A stretch of 64,000 bases of DNA from Siphonodentalium dalli (lineage: Eukaryota; Mollusca; Scaphopoda; Gadilida; Siphonodentaliidae). The stretch covers positions 279,333,614-279,397,613 of the forward strand of contig CP136064.1 of NCBI GenBank assembly GCA_032622095.1, written 5' to 3'. A model generated the notes under the pieces. It saw only the letters and a program-made list of their open reading frames with translations, was not told the DNA's origin and searched no databases. The position numbers and the translations under genes were made by a program. Shown piece after piece: positions 34,501-40,236 of the stretch. How positions within the stretch are numbered: position 1 is the stretch's first letter; every line of letters starts with the position of its first letter.

Positions 34501-37419
34501 TCACAATAGAGGGTTTGTATATAATTGATGAACGTTTGACTAAACTTGAAATATTTCAAAACAGCGATAATAAATTTCCAAGAAATCGAATCAAACACCT
34601 TCTCAAAATCAATCATTAGCATAAGTCCAGGTATTTTGTTTTTCTTTGTAAATGACATCATGTCCATCATAAGCCTTATGTTTTCCCCAATATATCTACC
34701 GGCTATAAATCCAGTTTGATCTGGATGTATTAATGTAGGTAAGAACTTTTTCAATCTATTTGATAACACTCCAGTAAGTATTTTGTATGTTACATTTAAG
34801 AGGGAGATCGGTCTCCAATTTTTCAGAAATTGTCTAGGTTTGTTATCTTGTGGTAACAGTGTGACAATACCCTGCCTTTGTGTAGTCGACAGCTTTCCTA
34901 TACTTAAACCATAATTCATTGATCTGACCAGGTAGGCTCCCACATCAGTCCAAAAAAATTTGTAAAACTCTACACAGAAACCGTCATTTCCCGGGCATTT
35001 ATTGTTTTTCATATTTTTAAGATAATTAAGCGCTTCACCGTATGTAATGGGATTATCCAAGTAGTCGCAGTCATTCTGTGTAAGTTTTTTTACATTTTTT
35101 TCCTTTATTTCATTCACATCTTTAAGTATTGCCTCAATATCAAGAGGTAGACTTTCATCGTCTTTATTTTTATATAGAGTTTCATAAATTTTGGTTGTTT
35201 CATCTAATATTTCATGTTGTTCATATATTGTTTCACCCGTCTCCCGTTCGAGCTTTTGGATTATTTTAGATGTAAAGTTACGCTTTTCTAAATTTAGAAA
35301 ATATTTCGATGGTTTTTCACCATCGCTTTGCCATCTTGCAATACTTATTTTGCAAACGAAAATATTTCTTGTTGATGTTAGAAGCATTAAAGCAATTGTA
35401 CAATCGGTATGCATTTCTGCTTCCAGATGTTCTTTAGTATGATCTAACAAAAATGCCATTTAATTTCTCTTCTCTCAATGTTTCTAATTCATGTTTTATT
35501 TTTTTGCTTTCGGCTAACTCAGTTTCTGTTGGGTTAACTATTTGTTCTAACAGGTCTATTTTTGTTGTTAAGTCCAATTCTTTGCATTTTCTTTTTTTTG
35601 ATAGATGAGCACAAAAAGGTATTGATACACTGCGTATTTCCATTAGAACCATTTAAAAAAATAGTTGGTCATTTATACTAAATTGCACTACATTTTGGTC
35701 TATTTCTTCACTGTTTCTTGTTCTTGCATATTGGTTAATAACCTTTTTTATTGTGTCCTTCACTAACTGTATATATTCCTTATTTTTCAGCAATGAATTA
35801 TTAAATTTCCAGAATCCTCTTTCTCTCTTAAAATTGTTAAATTTTAGTAATACTGATATTGATGACTGATAAAGCTTAGTCTGCATGAAAACTAAGCATT
35901 TAACCAATTTTCACAAATTACTTTCTCAAGCGGAGATAGACCATTAAAAAATACTGAACATAACACTACATAATAAATTATTTTGAGAAACTAACCCTTT
36001 TGTTGACCTTCGAACAATGATGAAACTTTCAACAGTAGCCGACTGAAAAAACAAACAAATAACTACAATGATAACAATAAAATAAACGAACAAAAATAAT
36101 GTATATAGCAAACTGCTTTATTTGACCAGTGGCTTTGTTAGAAATAAAAAAATTATTACGGGAACAATCATTGATTCAAAGTTCGCTTCCAACTGTCTAT
36201 ATTAACTATTTCTGAATCACGCCATGACGGACACCCAATTCATTGGATGTATTCTCAAATTATAAATCGTCACACAAAATTCATTGGATTCAGATATATT
36301 ACTGTTTATATTACAAAGACTCGGTCCAGACCTAATTTACTGGACTCGTTTTGTAGAATTTCGCTATAAACTGGGGACGAGTTGTAGATCCACTATATAA
36401 TTAATACATGTACCTGTACTGGTCGTCTGGATGGTAAATCTCAACAACATCACCAACTGATAAATCTGGGAAATCCTTTGGGTTTATCAAGAAATCATCA
36501 GCTGTAATAAACAAATAACAGGCCGAAGGTTAGGGCTGTAATGTATCGCAATACACTATCCAATGATATATGTATCGTATCGAGATACAGGAAATTATGT
36601 AATTTCTGAATGTTCATGAGATACCGATACATACATGTACTATGTCAAATTTTAACCCCCTACCGAGCAGGCGTATTAATGCCATGATTTCCACAAATCA
36701 AGACCCACTGTCTCAGACGCTATGACCCCGTGCCTCAGAGGCTAATACATCTGTCAGGATCCAGAACTGAAACCTTATACAGATACTACAGAGGCTACCA
36801 TGATGGGGGGGGGGGGGGGGGGGCTAACCCTCACCAACGGGGGGAGGCTTCCAAGTCTGACTCCCACCGCTTCTGAGGTCAGCCCAGAATTTACAGGCAA
36901 TCTCACAGGACTTCCCAATCAAGAAACTTTTGGGCTGAAGTTTGTTAGAATGTACCCCCGACCTACCCAAACCCACCACCCTGACGGGTTTAATAATTAT
37001 TTTCTATAGTGTTCTTGAAATGTTTCTCTCTGTGGTGTGATTCTTTTGGTGTGCAGGCTATTTAGTAAAGGTGATTTTTCACTAAATAACGGGTATGTTA
37101 GAGTTATATTTCTTTGAAAAACTCAAAACATTGGGCGACGACAGGGAAGTCGTGTGACATTGCCAATTTACAGAAACCAACTAAGCTATCCACCCTTCAA
37201 ATATGCAAAAGAACTAGACGATGTGTACATATCTTCTTAATTAGATATAGCAGTAACAGCTAATTTATAATTTCCCATATCCAATCACAAAACAATTTGC
37301 ACGACGATAGGTAACGTATAATTCGATGAAACCCGGTGTATAATTAGAAACTAACGAATATGAACTCATTGCATACGTTTAAAACTATGGAGGTGCATAT
37401 GAAGTTTGAACGTCTTCAT
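2378..37419 (-). CDS. DEPDC5: DEPDC5/Iml1 (GATOR1 subunit), 5' half, 12 coding exons
   Basis: DEPDC5 with NPRL2 and NPRL3 forms GATOR1, the GTPase-activating complex for RagA/B that switches off mTORC1 at the lysosome when amino acids are low. Twelve minus-strand exons join in frame into 359 codons: 37377-37419, 36414-36501, 35996-36042, 28850-28935, 25120-25203, 20500-20549, 18778-18847, 17404-17544, 16424-16493, 15118-15190, 6930-7120 and 2378-2512. They cover the N-terminal domain and most of the SABA domain. Landmarks are [49 protein letters not shown] and [14 protein letters not shown], all matching animal DEPDC5 in order and spacing as I remember the human protein. The SHEN, DEP and C-terminal domains lie beyond the left edge. 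Introns contain a Ngaro element, a LINE and many MITEs, but no coding exon is broken. Confidence 0.95.
2620..2857. mobile_element. piggyBac-like MITE variant
   Basis: Two hairpins (2657-2712 and 2739-2807) with GCTTCCTGAAATTTTGCGAA on the left and GCAGCATTAAAGATC-type sequence (inverted) on the right, ending GGTTAA at 2857. The left TTAA is not clear. Confidence 0.65.
2855..3310. repeat. Two-unit dispersed repeat ending in GGACGG runs
   Basis: Two units of about 195 bp, each with AGGGCATAACTC, AAATTGGC.GACGGAAC and AAGTTATCATCCGGACAAC. The second ends in a GGACGGACGCCCGCCCGCCC run. A 62-codon ORF on the minus strand is a by-product of the repeat. Confidence 0.75.
3311..6600. other. DEPDC5 intron 11, mostly unassigned
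   Basis: AT-rich with no exon found. Short repeated stretches (AGGCC.AAGCGAAAAATAGG near 4000 and its reverse near 6590) suggest old mobile DNA. ORFs here are short and unconserved to my eye. Confidence 0.5.
6620..6912. repeat. SINE-like repeat abutting exon 11 donor
   Basis: Starts AGCTGAAACAGGCTCCC, has CCACATTTGGTTGAAATTGG and CAGACAGACAGACA, and ends CTTTTACATATATAGATGA. Relatives are at about 25660-26200 and 43175-43390. It stops 18 bp short of DEPDC5 exon 11. Confidence 0.65.
6930..7120 (-). CDS. DEPDC5: DEPDC5 coding exon 11
   Basis: Sixty-three codons, from [20 protein letters not shown] to [17 protein letters not shown], with one leftover base at each end. It matches VVVQNERREEW..STSAQGNYLEAINLSFN in the human SABA domain. 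A dispersed SINE-like repeat ends about 18 bp beyond the donor gtaagt. Confidence 0.97.
7480..7572. repeat. GAATGAGGTCC hairpin module
   Basis: A near-perfect palindrome just left of the 79-bp minisatellite. A second module (14338-14421) lies at the other end of that array. Confidence 0.8.
7792..7987 (+). repeat. Ngaro A1 repeat
   Basis: A 196-bp left terminal repeat starting TGCACCCAGGG and ending CGCGCTC. It is the same length as A2 at 13064-13259 and differs at one position seen (cggtacg versus cgatacg). It probably carries the promoter, by analogy with related elements. Confidence 0.93.
8183..9479 (+). pseudogene. Ngaro Gag-like ORF1, frameshifted
   Basis: The likely start is the ATG at 8183 ([15 protein letters not shown]), although the frame is open from 7994. 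The N-terminal half is very rich in Arg and Ser, like a nucleic-acid-binding Gag. A 22-bp tandem duplication near 9047-9090 shifts the frame and ends this ORF at 9094. The downstream part continues in another frame to 9479. It contains a Cys-His cluster C-x7-C-x4-C-x3-H (about 9307-9365, [14 protein letters not shown]) typical of Gag proteins in DIRS and Ngaro elements. The lesion is seen directly; the Gag role is inferred from position and the zinc cluster. Confidence 0.8.
9503..10942 (+). CDS. Ngaro reverse transcriptase-RNase H
   Basis: A 479-residue intact ORF. RT blocks in order are SPLGLVPK (35-42), GDLEAAY (97-103) carrying the first catalytic Asp, LPFGCS (130-135), and YCDD (164-167), where Cys replaces the common second residue of YxDD. 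RNase H follows with HTDACG (Asp331), LEMF (Glu370), HCDN (Asp395) and LADSLSR (Asp445), so all four acidic residues are present. The layout and motifs match DIRS/Ngaro RT, which sits before a recombinase and has no integrase or protease. The true start may lie further upstream, overlapping the end of Gag. Confidence 0.93.
   Translation: MGGTLATKSRGNSGSVLLMVFHSIILARVCQLRVSPLGLVPKHEPDSFRLIHHLSYPAGQSLNDHIPREFTTVTYTSFDAAVATIQSLGAGTLLARGDLEAAYRNLRIYPGDFDQLGFKLDDMYYFDKCLPFGCSVSCATFEKFSTFLEWVVKQRSGNPHILHYCDDFLFCGPPATSQASDSLDMFHRVCSDLGVPIAHEKTVSPTSKLCYLGLELDTLAFAVRLPAEKLTAIQSKISMALRCRKISVRELQSLIGSLQFACKAIRPGRPFCRRLIDALQGFSKPHHKIRINSGMRADLATWLQFFTSFNGIYLFPSATWLHDTDINFHTDACGGQSGGFGAYFNGLWAFGKWPLPCHALGLTRNMGVLEMFPVLVAISVWGRRLRNHRLHLHCDNITVVRAINDQTSKCKPLMALLRQLVLLLLSHNISLRASWIASRDNALADSLSRFQMKRFRRLAPSAARTPTPFPRCLWTCVDM
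10915..11814 (+). pseudogene. Ngaro tyrosine recombinase with premature stop
   Basis: Begins [10 protein letters not shown] and overlaps the RT ORF by 28 bp. The core-binding part ([25 protein letters not shown]-like) precedes the catalytic domain with the first Arg in GLFRVGEL and the H-x-x-R box in [19 protein letters not shown] at 11767-11769 stops the ORF where related enzymes carry Trp. The same frame continues with the active-site Tyr in RRYIH (codon 11791-11793) and ends at 11812-11814. The stop removes the nucleophile, so this copy should not integrate itself unless the stop is read through. Confidence 0.88.
11777..12427 (+). CDS. Ngaro SGNH-hydrolase ORF
   Basis: An intact 216-residue ORF from ATG 11777, overlapping the recombinase end in another frame; the frame is open from 11315. 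It shows the SGNH/GDSL esterase blocks: VLGSSH (22-27, nucleophile Ser26), QLGSND (89-94, Asn93) and [12 protein letters not shown] (181-192, Asp182 and His185). SGNH-type ORFs after the recombinase are known from some animal Ngaro elements, and their role is unclear. The family assignment rests on these three spaced motifs. The start codon is my choice. Confidence 0.85.
   Translation: MFVVDTSTQHLLSLVSVAIIWVLGSSHVYWAHQRAVRRPVGQHLQLSSRGASVRWIGTRGMLWGDFHATFDRELAACPQSRHPTHIINQLGSNDITAGGYRDLRASVKRELSYVQETLPDCTLIWSHVFPRRYWHNAHRPSIGARQRRDFNQRMLGFVLHHGGRGIKHPDICASDKGMYRSDGIHLSPVGNDIYLNSLQGALETFLASDTMVFPVV
12428..12660 (+). other. Ngaro non-coding stretch before B1
   Basis: About 230 bp between the SGNH stop and B1. 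I see no ORF or clear signal, only a short GTAGTGGTAGTG-type run near 12505. Confidence 0.6.
12661..13063 (+). repeat. Ngaro B1 repeat
   Basis: A 403-bp repeat from GTGCTTAGCC to CACATAA, joined directly to A2. It has the same length as B2 at 13486-13888 and no difference was noticed by eye. Confidence 0.93.
13064..13259 (+). repeat. Ngaro A2 repeat
   Basis: The second copy of the 196-bp A repeat. The B1-A2 joint (CACATAA|TGCACCC) equals the element's right end fused to its left end, as expected if it copies a circular or end-joined intermediate. Confidence 0.93.
13260..13485 (+). other. Unique spacer between A2 and B2
   Basis: 226 bp not repeated elsewhere in the element. Simpler Ngaro maps place A2 next to B2. 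It is Pyr-rich at the start (CTCCCTCCCCC) and holds no convincing ORF. Confidence 0.7.
13486..13888 (+). repeat. Ngaro B2 repeat (right end)
   Basis: The right terminal copy of the 403-bp B repeat. It ends CACATAA, directly followed by host agcatgg. Confidence 0.93.
14330..15080. mobile_element. GAATGAGGTCC composite element near exon 10
   Basis: Hairpins at 14338-14421 and 14972-15063 with inverted CTGTCATTTGCAG / CTGCAAATGACAG ends. The interior (14440-14790) is a dispersed repeat shared with 59829-60149. It ends about 40 bp from the donor of DEPDC5 exon 10. Confidence 0.7.
15118..15190 (-). CDS. DEPDC5: DEPDC5 coding exon 10
   Basis: Reads [20 protein letters not shown] then DFY plus two bases. 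The family signature GRFYEDFY is conserved as GKFYEDFY. The acceptor is cttttcag and the donor AG|gtacat. The 3' end of a foldback MITE lies about 50 bp downstream. Confidence 0.95.
15247..15508. mobile_element. piggyBac-like MITE, intron 9
   Basis: TTAACCCTTTCATGATGGGA at the left and ATCATGGAAGGATTAA at the right; TTAA on both sides. Hairpins at 15297-15365 and 15393-15461. It lies 57 bp from DEPDC5 exon 10. Confidence 0.8.
15600..16245. repeat. 68-bp minisatellite, about nine copies
   Basis: Units of CTATACTAAAGCATCATTGA .. CCCATAGGAAATGTTCAGAT .. AAGTTTAACCCTTT. The last unit runs into a palindrome (GTTTAACAAAC .. GTTTGTTAAAC, 16205-16245), so the array may have grown from one arm of a foldback element. 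A relative is at 51690-51775. DEPDC5 intron 9. Confidence 0.9.
16424..16493 (-). CDS. DEPDC5: DEPDC5 coding exon 9
   Basis: Reads [20 protein letters not shown] then KSI plus one base, matching HEVTVVLFSRTFYDAKS in human DEPDC5. The acceptor is gtttag and the donor gtaaat. It was too short for a simple ORF scan. Confidence 0.95.
16925..17388. repeat. About 27-bp minisatellite next to exon 8
   Basis: About 16 units of GACCCAGGTAATATCACA plus a variable AAAATATTT segment. It reaches to within about 15 bp of the donor of DEPDC5 exon 8. Confidence 0.9.
17404..17544 (-). CDS. DEPDC5: DEPDC5 coding exon 8
   Basis: Forty-seven codons from [15 protein letters not shown] to [10 protein letters not shown], including [16 protein letters not shown]. 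This is the most diagnostic Iml1-family block in the window, at the start of the SABA region. A minisatellite of about 27 bp begins roughly 15 bp past its donor. Confidence 0.98.
17545..18629. other. DEPDC5 intron 7, nothing recognised
   Basis: I see no repeat, exon or RNA gene. Two 83-85 codon minus-strand ORFs have no features suggesting a gene. Confidence 0.5.
18630..18765. mobile_element. Short piggyBac-like MITE next to exon 7
   Basis: One hairpin (18650-18716) and the GCTGCACCAGAGCAGC tail ending GGGTTAA. It stops 12 bp before the end of DEPDC5 exon 7 and so abuts its donor. Confidence 0.65.
18778..18847 (-). CDS. DEPDC5: DEPDC5 coding exon 7
   Basis: A 70-bp exon reading [20 protein letters not shown] then DTK. 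It matches the ELWVKNEKVMCGYISEDT segment. The donor is gtcagt and the phase fits both sides. Confidence 0.93.
19487..20070. mobile_element. GAATGAGGTCC composite element, intron 6
   Basis: Starts with ATGGTGCTGGTCATTTGCAG and ends with CTGCAAATGTCCAGTACCAT, imperfect inverted repeats around two hairpins (19501-19580 and 19954-20044). The hAT-like element at 20080 follows directly. Confidence 0.7.
20080..20463. mobile_element. Small hAT-like element 36 bp from exon 6
   Basis: The ends CAGGGGCGCAGGAAG and (reversed) CAGGAGCGCCGGAAG match at 13 of 15. Flanks CCCTATGAT and CCCTTTGAT look like a slightly decayed target duplication. The interior repeats TGCCCTTTTT-like motifs and carries poly-G and poly-C runs that could pair. 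It is inserted 36 bp past the donor of DEPDC5 exon 6. Confidence 0.75.
20500..20549 (-). CDS. DEPDC5: DEPDC5 coding exon 6
   Basis: A 50-bp exon reading [16 protein letters not shown] plus two bases, equivalent to VSTCAYITQKVEFAG in human. A hAT-like element (20080-20463) sits only 36 bp beyond its donor. Confidence 0.9.
20690..23415. repeat. 31-bp GC-rich minisatellite, about 45 units
   Basis: Unit GTCGCCCTCTAGGCTGGTCC plus CTGCCTCCCAA. Parts are at 20690-20790, 21080-22238 and 23285-23415. The last two are separated by the hAT element at 22239-23284. No spacers, so not a CRISPR array. DEPDC5 intron 5. Confidence 0.92.
22239..23284. mobile_element. Non-autonomous hAT element, 8-bp target duplication
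   Basis: 1,046 bp with terminal inverted repeats TAGAGATGGGCGGTT and (reversed) TAGTGATGGGCGGTT. It is flanked on both sides by CCCACGTC (22231-22238 and 23285-23292), an exact 8-bp duplication as made by hAT transposases. It sits inside the 31-bp minisatellite of DEPDC5 intron 5. Near the ends are runs of CGGTTT/AAACCG repeats. No transposase ORF is present. Confidence 0.92.
23740..23859. mobile_element. Half piggyBac-like MITE
   Basis: One CCATTGAATTATCTTATAT-type hairpin and the conserved right end GTCATGAAAGGGTTAA. The left half is missing. DEPDC5 intron 5. Confidence 0.6.
23952..24975 (-). repeat. CATGG.CGCCAG.AGCCATCTTGG repeat element
   Basis: A minus-oriented copy of an element bounded by TTTACTTTGTAAAGTTTGAG-like and AGTTGAGCTACAGTGTCA-like ends. 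The interior is imperfect tandem units of about 190 bp, each with a motif like ATGGCTGCCAG/CCATCTTGGATT. Small ORFs here come from the repeats. Confidence 0.7.
25120..25203 (-). CDS. DEPDC5: DEPDC5 coding exon 5
   Basis: Exactly 28 codons with [19 protein letters not shown] and FKNSL. This is the conserved KDQY..R.DMWR block of the N-terminal domain. Borders are atttcag|AGT and CTG|gtgagt. Confidence 0.95.
25403..25568. mobile_element. Broken piggyBac-like MITE
   Basis: Left end TTAACCCTTTGAGTGCC, a long poly-A near 25495-25523, then half of the hairpin module, ending abruptly at GACCTATGGTC. DEPDC5 intron 4. Confidence 0.5.
25660..26200. repeat. SINE-like repeat relatives, intron 4
   Basis: AGCTGAAACAGGCTCCCTTC at 25677 and, from 26010, ATTGAGCTCCTTGCTCAAAT with CCAAATTTGGTTGAAATCGG and ACGGACAGACAGATCC. 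The pieces are those of 6620-6912. Confidence 0.6.
26653..27109. mobile_element. Long-TIR MITE with shared hairpins
   Basis: Outer inverted repeats of about 50 bp (GTGACCCGCCATATCAAATC .. and its mirror), flanked by ATAT on both sides. Inside are two copies of the 70-bp CCAATGCATTCTC hairpin (26703-26772 and 26992-27060), the same module found inside the TTAA-bounded elements although the outer ends are unrelated. Confidence 0.8.
27290..27680. mobile_element. piggyBac-like MITE, sister of 1741 copy
   Basis: Same ends (TTAACCCTTTACCCAACA / TGTTGGGTAAAGGGTTAA), same two hairpins and nearly the same sequence as 1741-2140. DEPDC5 intron 4. Confidence 0.85.
27731..27972. mobile_element. Complete foldback MITE (GAATGAGGTCC family), 8-bp duplication
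   Basis: A 242-bp nested palindrome. The outer arms CAAGCCTTGAAATAG are perfect inverted repeats. The inner parts are two hairpins built on GCAGAATGAGGTCCCCAGAG and GGTGAATTTAGTGATGC. GTGACCCA flanks both sides (27723-27730 and 27973-27980), an 8-bp duplication that points to hAT mobilisation. This is the best copy of a family seen at more than 15 places in the window. Confidence 0.88.
28000..28849. other. DEPDC5 intron 4, segment before exon 4
   Basis: Contains a partly palindromic area (28150-28340) where ORFs on both strands mirror each other, and a short duplicated motif (GACGTCA.TG.T.GGCCATTGAC near 28495 and 28575). No gene seen. Confidence 0.45.
28850..28935 (-). CDS. DEPDC5: DEPDC5 coding exon 4
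   Basis: Reads [12 protein letters not shown] followed by [16 protein letters not shown], with acceptor atttcag and donor gtgagt. It corresponds to ISVDQTV..YQDVYVNVV in human. A partial copy of its 5' end and acceptor lies upstream at about 29107-29147. Confidence 0.95.
29107..29147 (-). repeat. Partial copy of exon 4 acceptor
   Basis: CAACAGTCTGCTCAATACTA .. AACATCTGAAATTCA repeats the exon 4 start and acceptor (28908-28945). It lies about 200 bp upstream of exon 4 on the gene strand and could act as a decoy acceptor. Confidence 0.8.
29676..32500. mobile_element. TA-flanked element with GC-rich arrays, apparently split
   Basis: The left end CCCCGCTGGACAAAAC (after TA at 29674-29675) and right end GTTTTGTCCAGCGGGG (before TA at 32501-32502) are inverted repeats. 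Next to each end is a tandem array of about 21 bp (GGCAAGTACACCGCGGCC-type, about six copies each), in the same orientation. The complete relative at 48557-48732 has left end, array, short tail and right end in 176 bp. Here the left half lacks the tail and the right half lacks the left end, so 29877-32265 looks like a 2.4-kb insert. The TA ends suggest a mariner-like MITE. Confidence 0.65.
29877..32265. other. 2.4-kb sequence between the two GC-rich arrays
   Basis: AT-rich intron DNA with no convincing ORF, exon or known repeat. It is either an insert that split the array element or ordinary intron between two truncated copies. Confidence 0.4.
32646..35459 (-). pseudogene. LINE ORF2 reverse transcriptase, truncated
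   Basis: A long open frame encoding RT and the C-terminal domain. The [15 protein letters not shown] motif near residue 48 shows where the normal protein should run on from the upstream linker. Here the linker ends in another frame about 100 bp earlier, so an insertion or rearrangement separates them. RT catalytic motifs are intact, including YADD. It cannot make a complete ORF2 because the endonuclease part is absent. Confidence 0.9.
32646..35907 (-). mobile_element. 5'-truncated L1-type LINE
   Basis: A non-LTR retrotransposon in DEPDC5 intron 3, same strand as the gene. The main reading frame is 32646-35459 (937 codons). It has the L1-type RT blocks [52 protein letters not shown] and QYADDTSIF (the YADD box, near 34300), and a C-terminal zinc-knuckle-like [19 protein letters not shown]. 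Two upstream fragments (35434-35652 and 35653-35907) carry the linker motifs [11 protein letters not shown] and [13 protein letters not shown] in other frames. The endonuclease domain is missing. The clade (L1/Tx1-like) is inferred from motifs. Confidence 0.93.
35996..36042 (-). CDS. DEPDC5: DEPDC5 coding exon 3
   Basis: A 47-bp exon read as [15 protein letters not shown]. It matches the LLLQVKSL segment of DEPDC5, and its phase fits both neighbours (AG|T before, G|AT after). The truncated LINE in intron 3 ends within about 90 bp of its donor. Confidence 0.9.
36414..36501 (-). CDS. DEPDC5: DEPDC5 coding exon 2
   Basis: An acceptor ttattacag and donor AG|gtacat frame 28 codons with [20 protein letters not shown] and HPDDQY. 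This is the start of the Iml1 N-terminal domain, equivalent to the human segment DDELVVNPKVF..GDIVEI..NDEY. Confidence 0.95.
36502..37376. other. DEPDC5 intron 1
   Basis: Contains a run of 18 G at about 36805-36822 and a TAGGGCTGTAATGTATCGCA stretch that looks like a hAT-type end (36530), but no pair. No exon seen between the two coding exons. Confidence 0.5.
37377..37419 (-). CDS. DEPDC5: DEPDC5 coding exon 1 (start codon)
   Basis: The ATG is at 37419-37417 and opens MKTFKLHMH, resembling the short basic N terminus of DEPDC5 (Met-Arg-Thr..Lys-Leu..His in human). Fourteen codons plus one base precede a donor reading C|gtatgc. The single leftover base fits the two-base start of exon 2 and gives a Pro codon. 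This is the weakest exon call because it is short, but start, donor and phase all agree. Confidence 0.75.
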
Positions 37420-40236
37420 TTCGGACAGTTAATCCTTGATGGCTGAATGAATTTCGTCAAAACTCTCGAAGATTTTAACCTCAACCCATAATATAAAAAT
37501 AGGGTTACTTCTCTTGACAGGTGCCCCCGGATCCGATTTCAATGCCCGGATCTGCAATAATTTCGTTCCGCCGGTTCTGTTTAAATTTCATTTAACCGAA
37601 CGGAAGTTCATTTGTTGGCGCCTTGTTTGAAAATTCGCAATAGGTAAACACCAAAATCAACACCGAATTAAACGATTAAATAGATAAATTCTCTTTAGAA
37701 TAAAGTTGTTCAAAGACAGTTACTAACATCACTTTTGATTAGTCATTTTCATTGATTACTTGAAGTTGAGTTTTAAATCACAGCATTGCTGTCAGATAAG
37801 AAAATTCTCAACCAATGCGGTAGTCCAAAATCAGGTCTGGCAAATGTGAGAATATAGCTACAATAGCTGTATTCAGCTAACCTAGCTGTATTCAGCTATA
37901 TATTATACTCTCAAACCGGCTGTTTTCGATAATAAACTAGAAGCGCTAATTTGCGCATCGAATTTAGGCTACCATATTCTCCGGTCACCCTCAACCAAAT
38001 AAAAATCATCGCTTGTTTTCTGACAAAGTGTTGCCTTTTGTCGGCACTGCGATTATGTGTGAAAACTTACTACGGCGGTCGATGTCGGTCATAACGGTTT
38101 AATAACTCTCTTATGCAATATGGAATACCTTGAAAAAATACATTAAATACAATATTTATCACGGTATCACCGAAGATGGAACATCTTAATCATTCCCGGA
38201 AGTATCAATATGATGCTGCTAAAACGCAGTTTGGTTGGTGCATTAAAACAGGTATAAAGGGGAACATCTCTACTATTCTCTAGCCAGAGTTTAACCGAGC
38301 GAGTTCCACTCACTGCTGCTAATGGGGTCGTAACGTTTTATACATAAATGCACACCGTGTGCATTTATGTACATAAATGCACACCAGTCTCAGTCGGCGC
38401 GAGATTGAAACGTTACCGTAAATAATTGCCGTCTGCTTCAATTCATAACTGGTTTTATGTGGTGGAGGAAACCGGGTGTGCGCTACGATTACGGTACAAC
38501 CGTGATGAACACGCGAACCATCACAGACCTACCTGCAGGTTGTATGAGTTGCACTGACCTTCCACGAGTAACCAGCGCTGGGATTGGGAGGCCAATATAT
38601 ATATGAGCAGTGAGCTATTGGGCAACTTACCCTGTACACATTGGACCACAGAGGTCCCAGATGTTCGCTGAAGGCAACTCAGGTTCAGTATTGGGGACAT
38701 AATGAAATTTTTTATAGATATTAAAATGCAGTCTATTCCCGGTGATAAAGGACTTGTATATAACGATTCGAAATATCCCTAATAACCCGACCGCTTTCGA
38801 ATCGAATCAGAACGTAAGATTCGAAATCGAATCGAATCTCGAGGCTTCGTCTGGCCCTACTGTACTCCCATTAGGAGAGGAAGAAATACGGAAGCACGAG
38901 CAGTCAATACATTCGTATTCTACTGTACATGTATAATTTTACGCATCGCTTAATGTGTTTTCTATTTTGTCCATATGGTTAAGCACTTAGCTTCCATACA
39001 TTCTAACCGATGAAATTAAATTAAAATCATACTTATAAACACATAGAGGGAGCCTATTTACTTGTATGTTGGTCCAGTAAAAGTCAATTCCCTTTGCGAT
39101 AATGCAATGTGCTGTGTTGAAATTGACTTAAATCACATTAAAAATTTATCTCGATTTAGCTACACGACCTCAAATGAGCTATTTAGCTCATAAGGCACCT
39201 GTGCCCGACCAGAGGGGAGCAGATAGCTTAGTTGAACAGGTCAGGCACACATCTAAAATGAGCTATATAGCTCTATCATAGACGTTGAGTTTATAATTTC
39301 TTTGAAGACTTTATAGCGGTACCCAACTAACAAAAGTCAATTGCTCTCTTGCTTTTTCGTGCTGGTGTCCAAAATCGAATGAGACATGTAAATCACATTA
39401 AAAATAGTTGGGCTATGATAGACAAAACGAGCTATATAGCTCATTTTGGATGTGTGCCGACCTGTTGGTTTGTGGGCTGACCTCTGAGCTACACCTTCGA
39501 CATGGTCGAAGGTTCGTTTCCAAACATACTATCGGTTGGACATCTGCATACCCAGTCCCATGGGCATCATGAATGAATCATCTATGCCATGATCAGAGTC
39601 TGAGAACAATTACAGAAGCAAAAGAATGTACTGGGCATATTTTGTACGTCCGTTCCTCTTGTAATGTCATGACCAGTGATGACAATACGCTCGGCACACT
39701 GTCGGAACCAGTCTGAGTGCCTTACGAATAATTTATTTCATATACCTGTTCTCCAAGTTCTTGATTTCCTTCCACTTTATAGTTTACATGTATTCAGCAT
39801 GTATTAATATATTCCCAAGGATGTTTTAAAAACAAAATTCCTCTTGCCCCCCCTCCTTTTTTCCATCCATTACCTGAAGCATCTTTTTTAGGCCCTATGT
39901 ACACGCAGGTACGTCATGGTACTTGGTAATAGCAGACAAGGCAAAGGATTTCTCTTAAATAATACCATGAATGCCTCTCAATTCCATAGCATTTAATTTA
40001 TTTTTGAACACCGAATATCGTCTCAGAAGGATGTCATTTATCCAGGTTGATCTCACTCAAACACTTAGATGTCAGATAATTCACATATTTTTACCCCCCC
40101 CCCCCCCCAAGCCAAATCAAAATTTGTTAAAACTTATCACAATTTCATTTAAACGCAAAATGCAGACATATGATAATTTATCTACACATATATAAAACCA
40201 AACCATGTGTGTTTTTCTAATTACTAGCAATACAAG
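37420..40236. promoter_or_regulatory. Divergent intergenic region, DEPDC5 / NCAPG2
   Basis: This 2.8-kb gap separates the two divergent start codons, so it must hold the promoters or 5' UTRs of both genes. A probable UTR acceptor for NCAPG2 is at 40221-40227. I see no clear TATA box or CpG block. It contains a short palindrome built on a TGCATTTATGTACATAAATG-like run near 38340-38390, repeated GAGCTATATAGCTC-type palindromes at 39170-39480, and a poly-C run near 40095. Confidence 0.5.

Noticed and set aside
36530-36620. TAGGGCTGTAATGTATCG as a hAT end (also 58549)
   Set aside because: Only one end is visible in each case and no 8-bp duplication was found.
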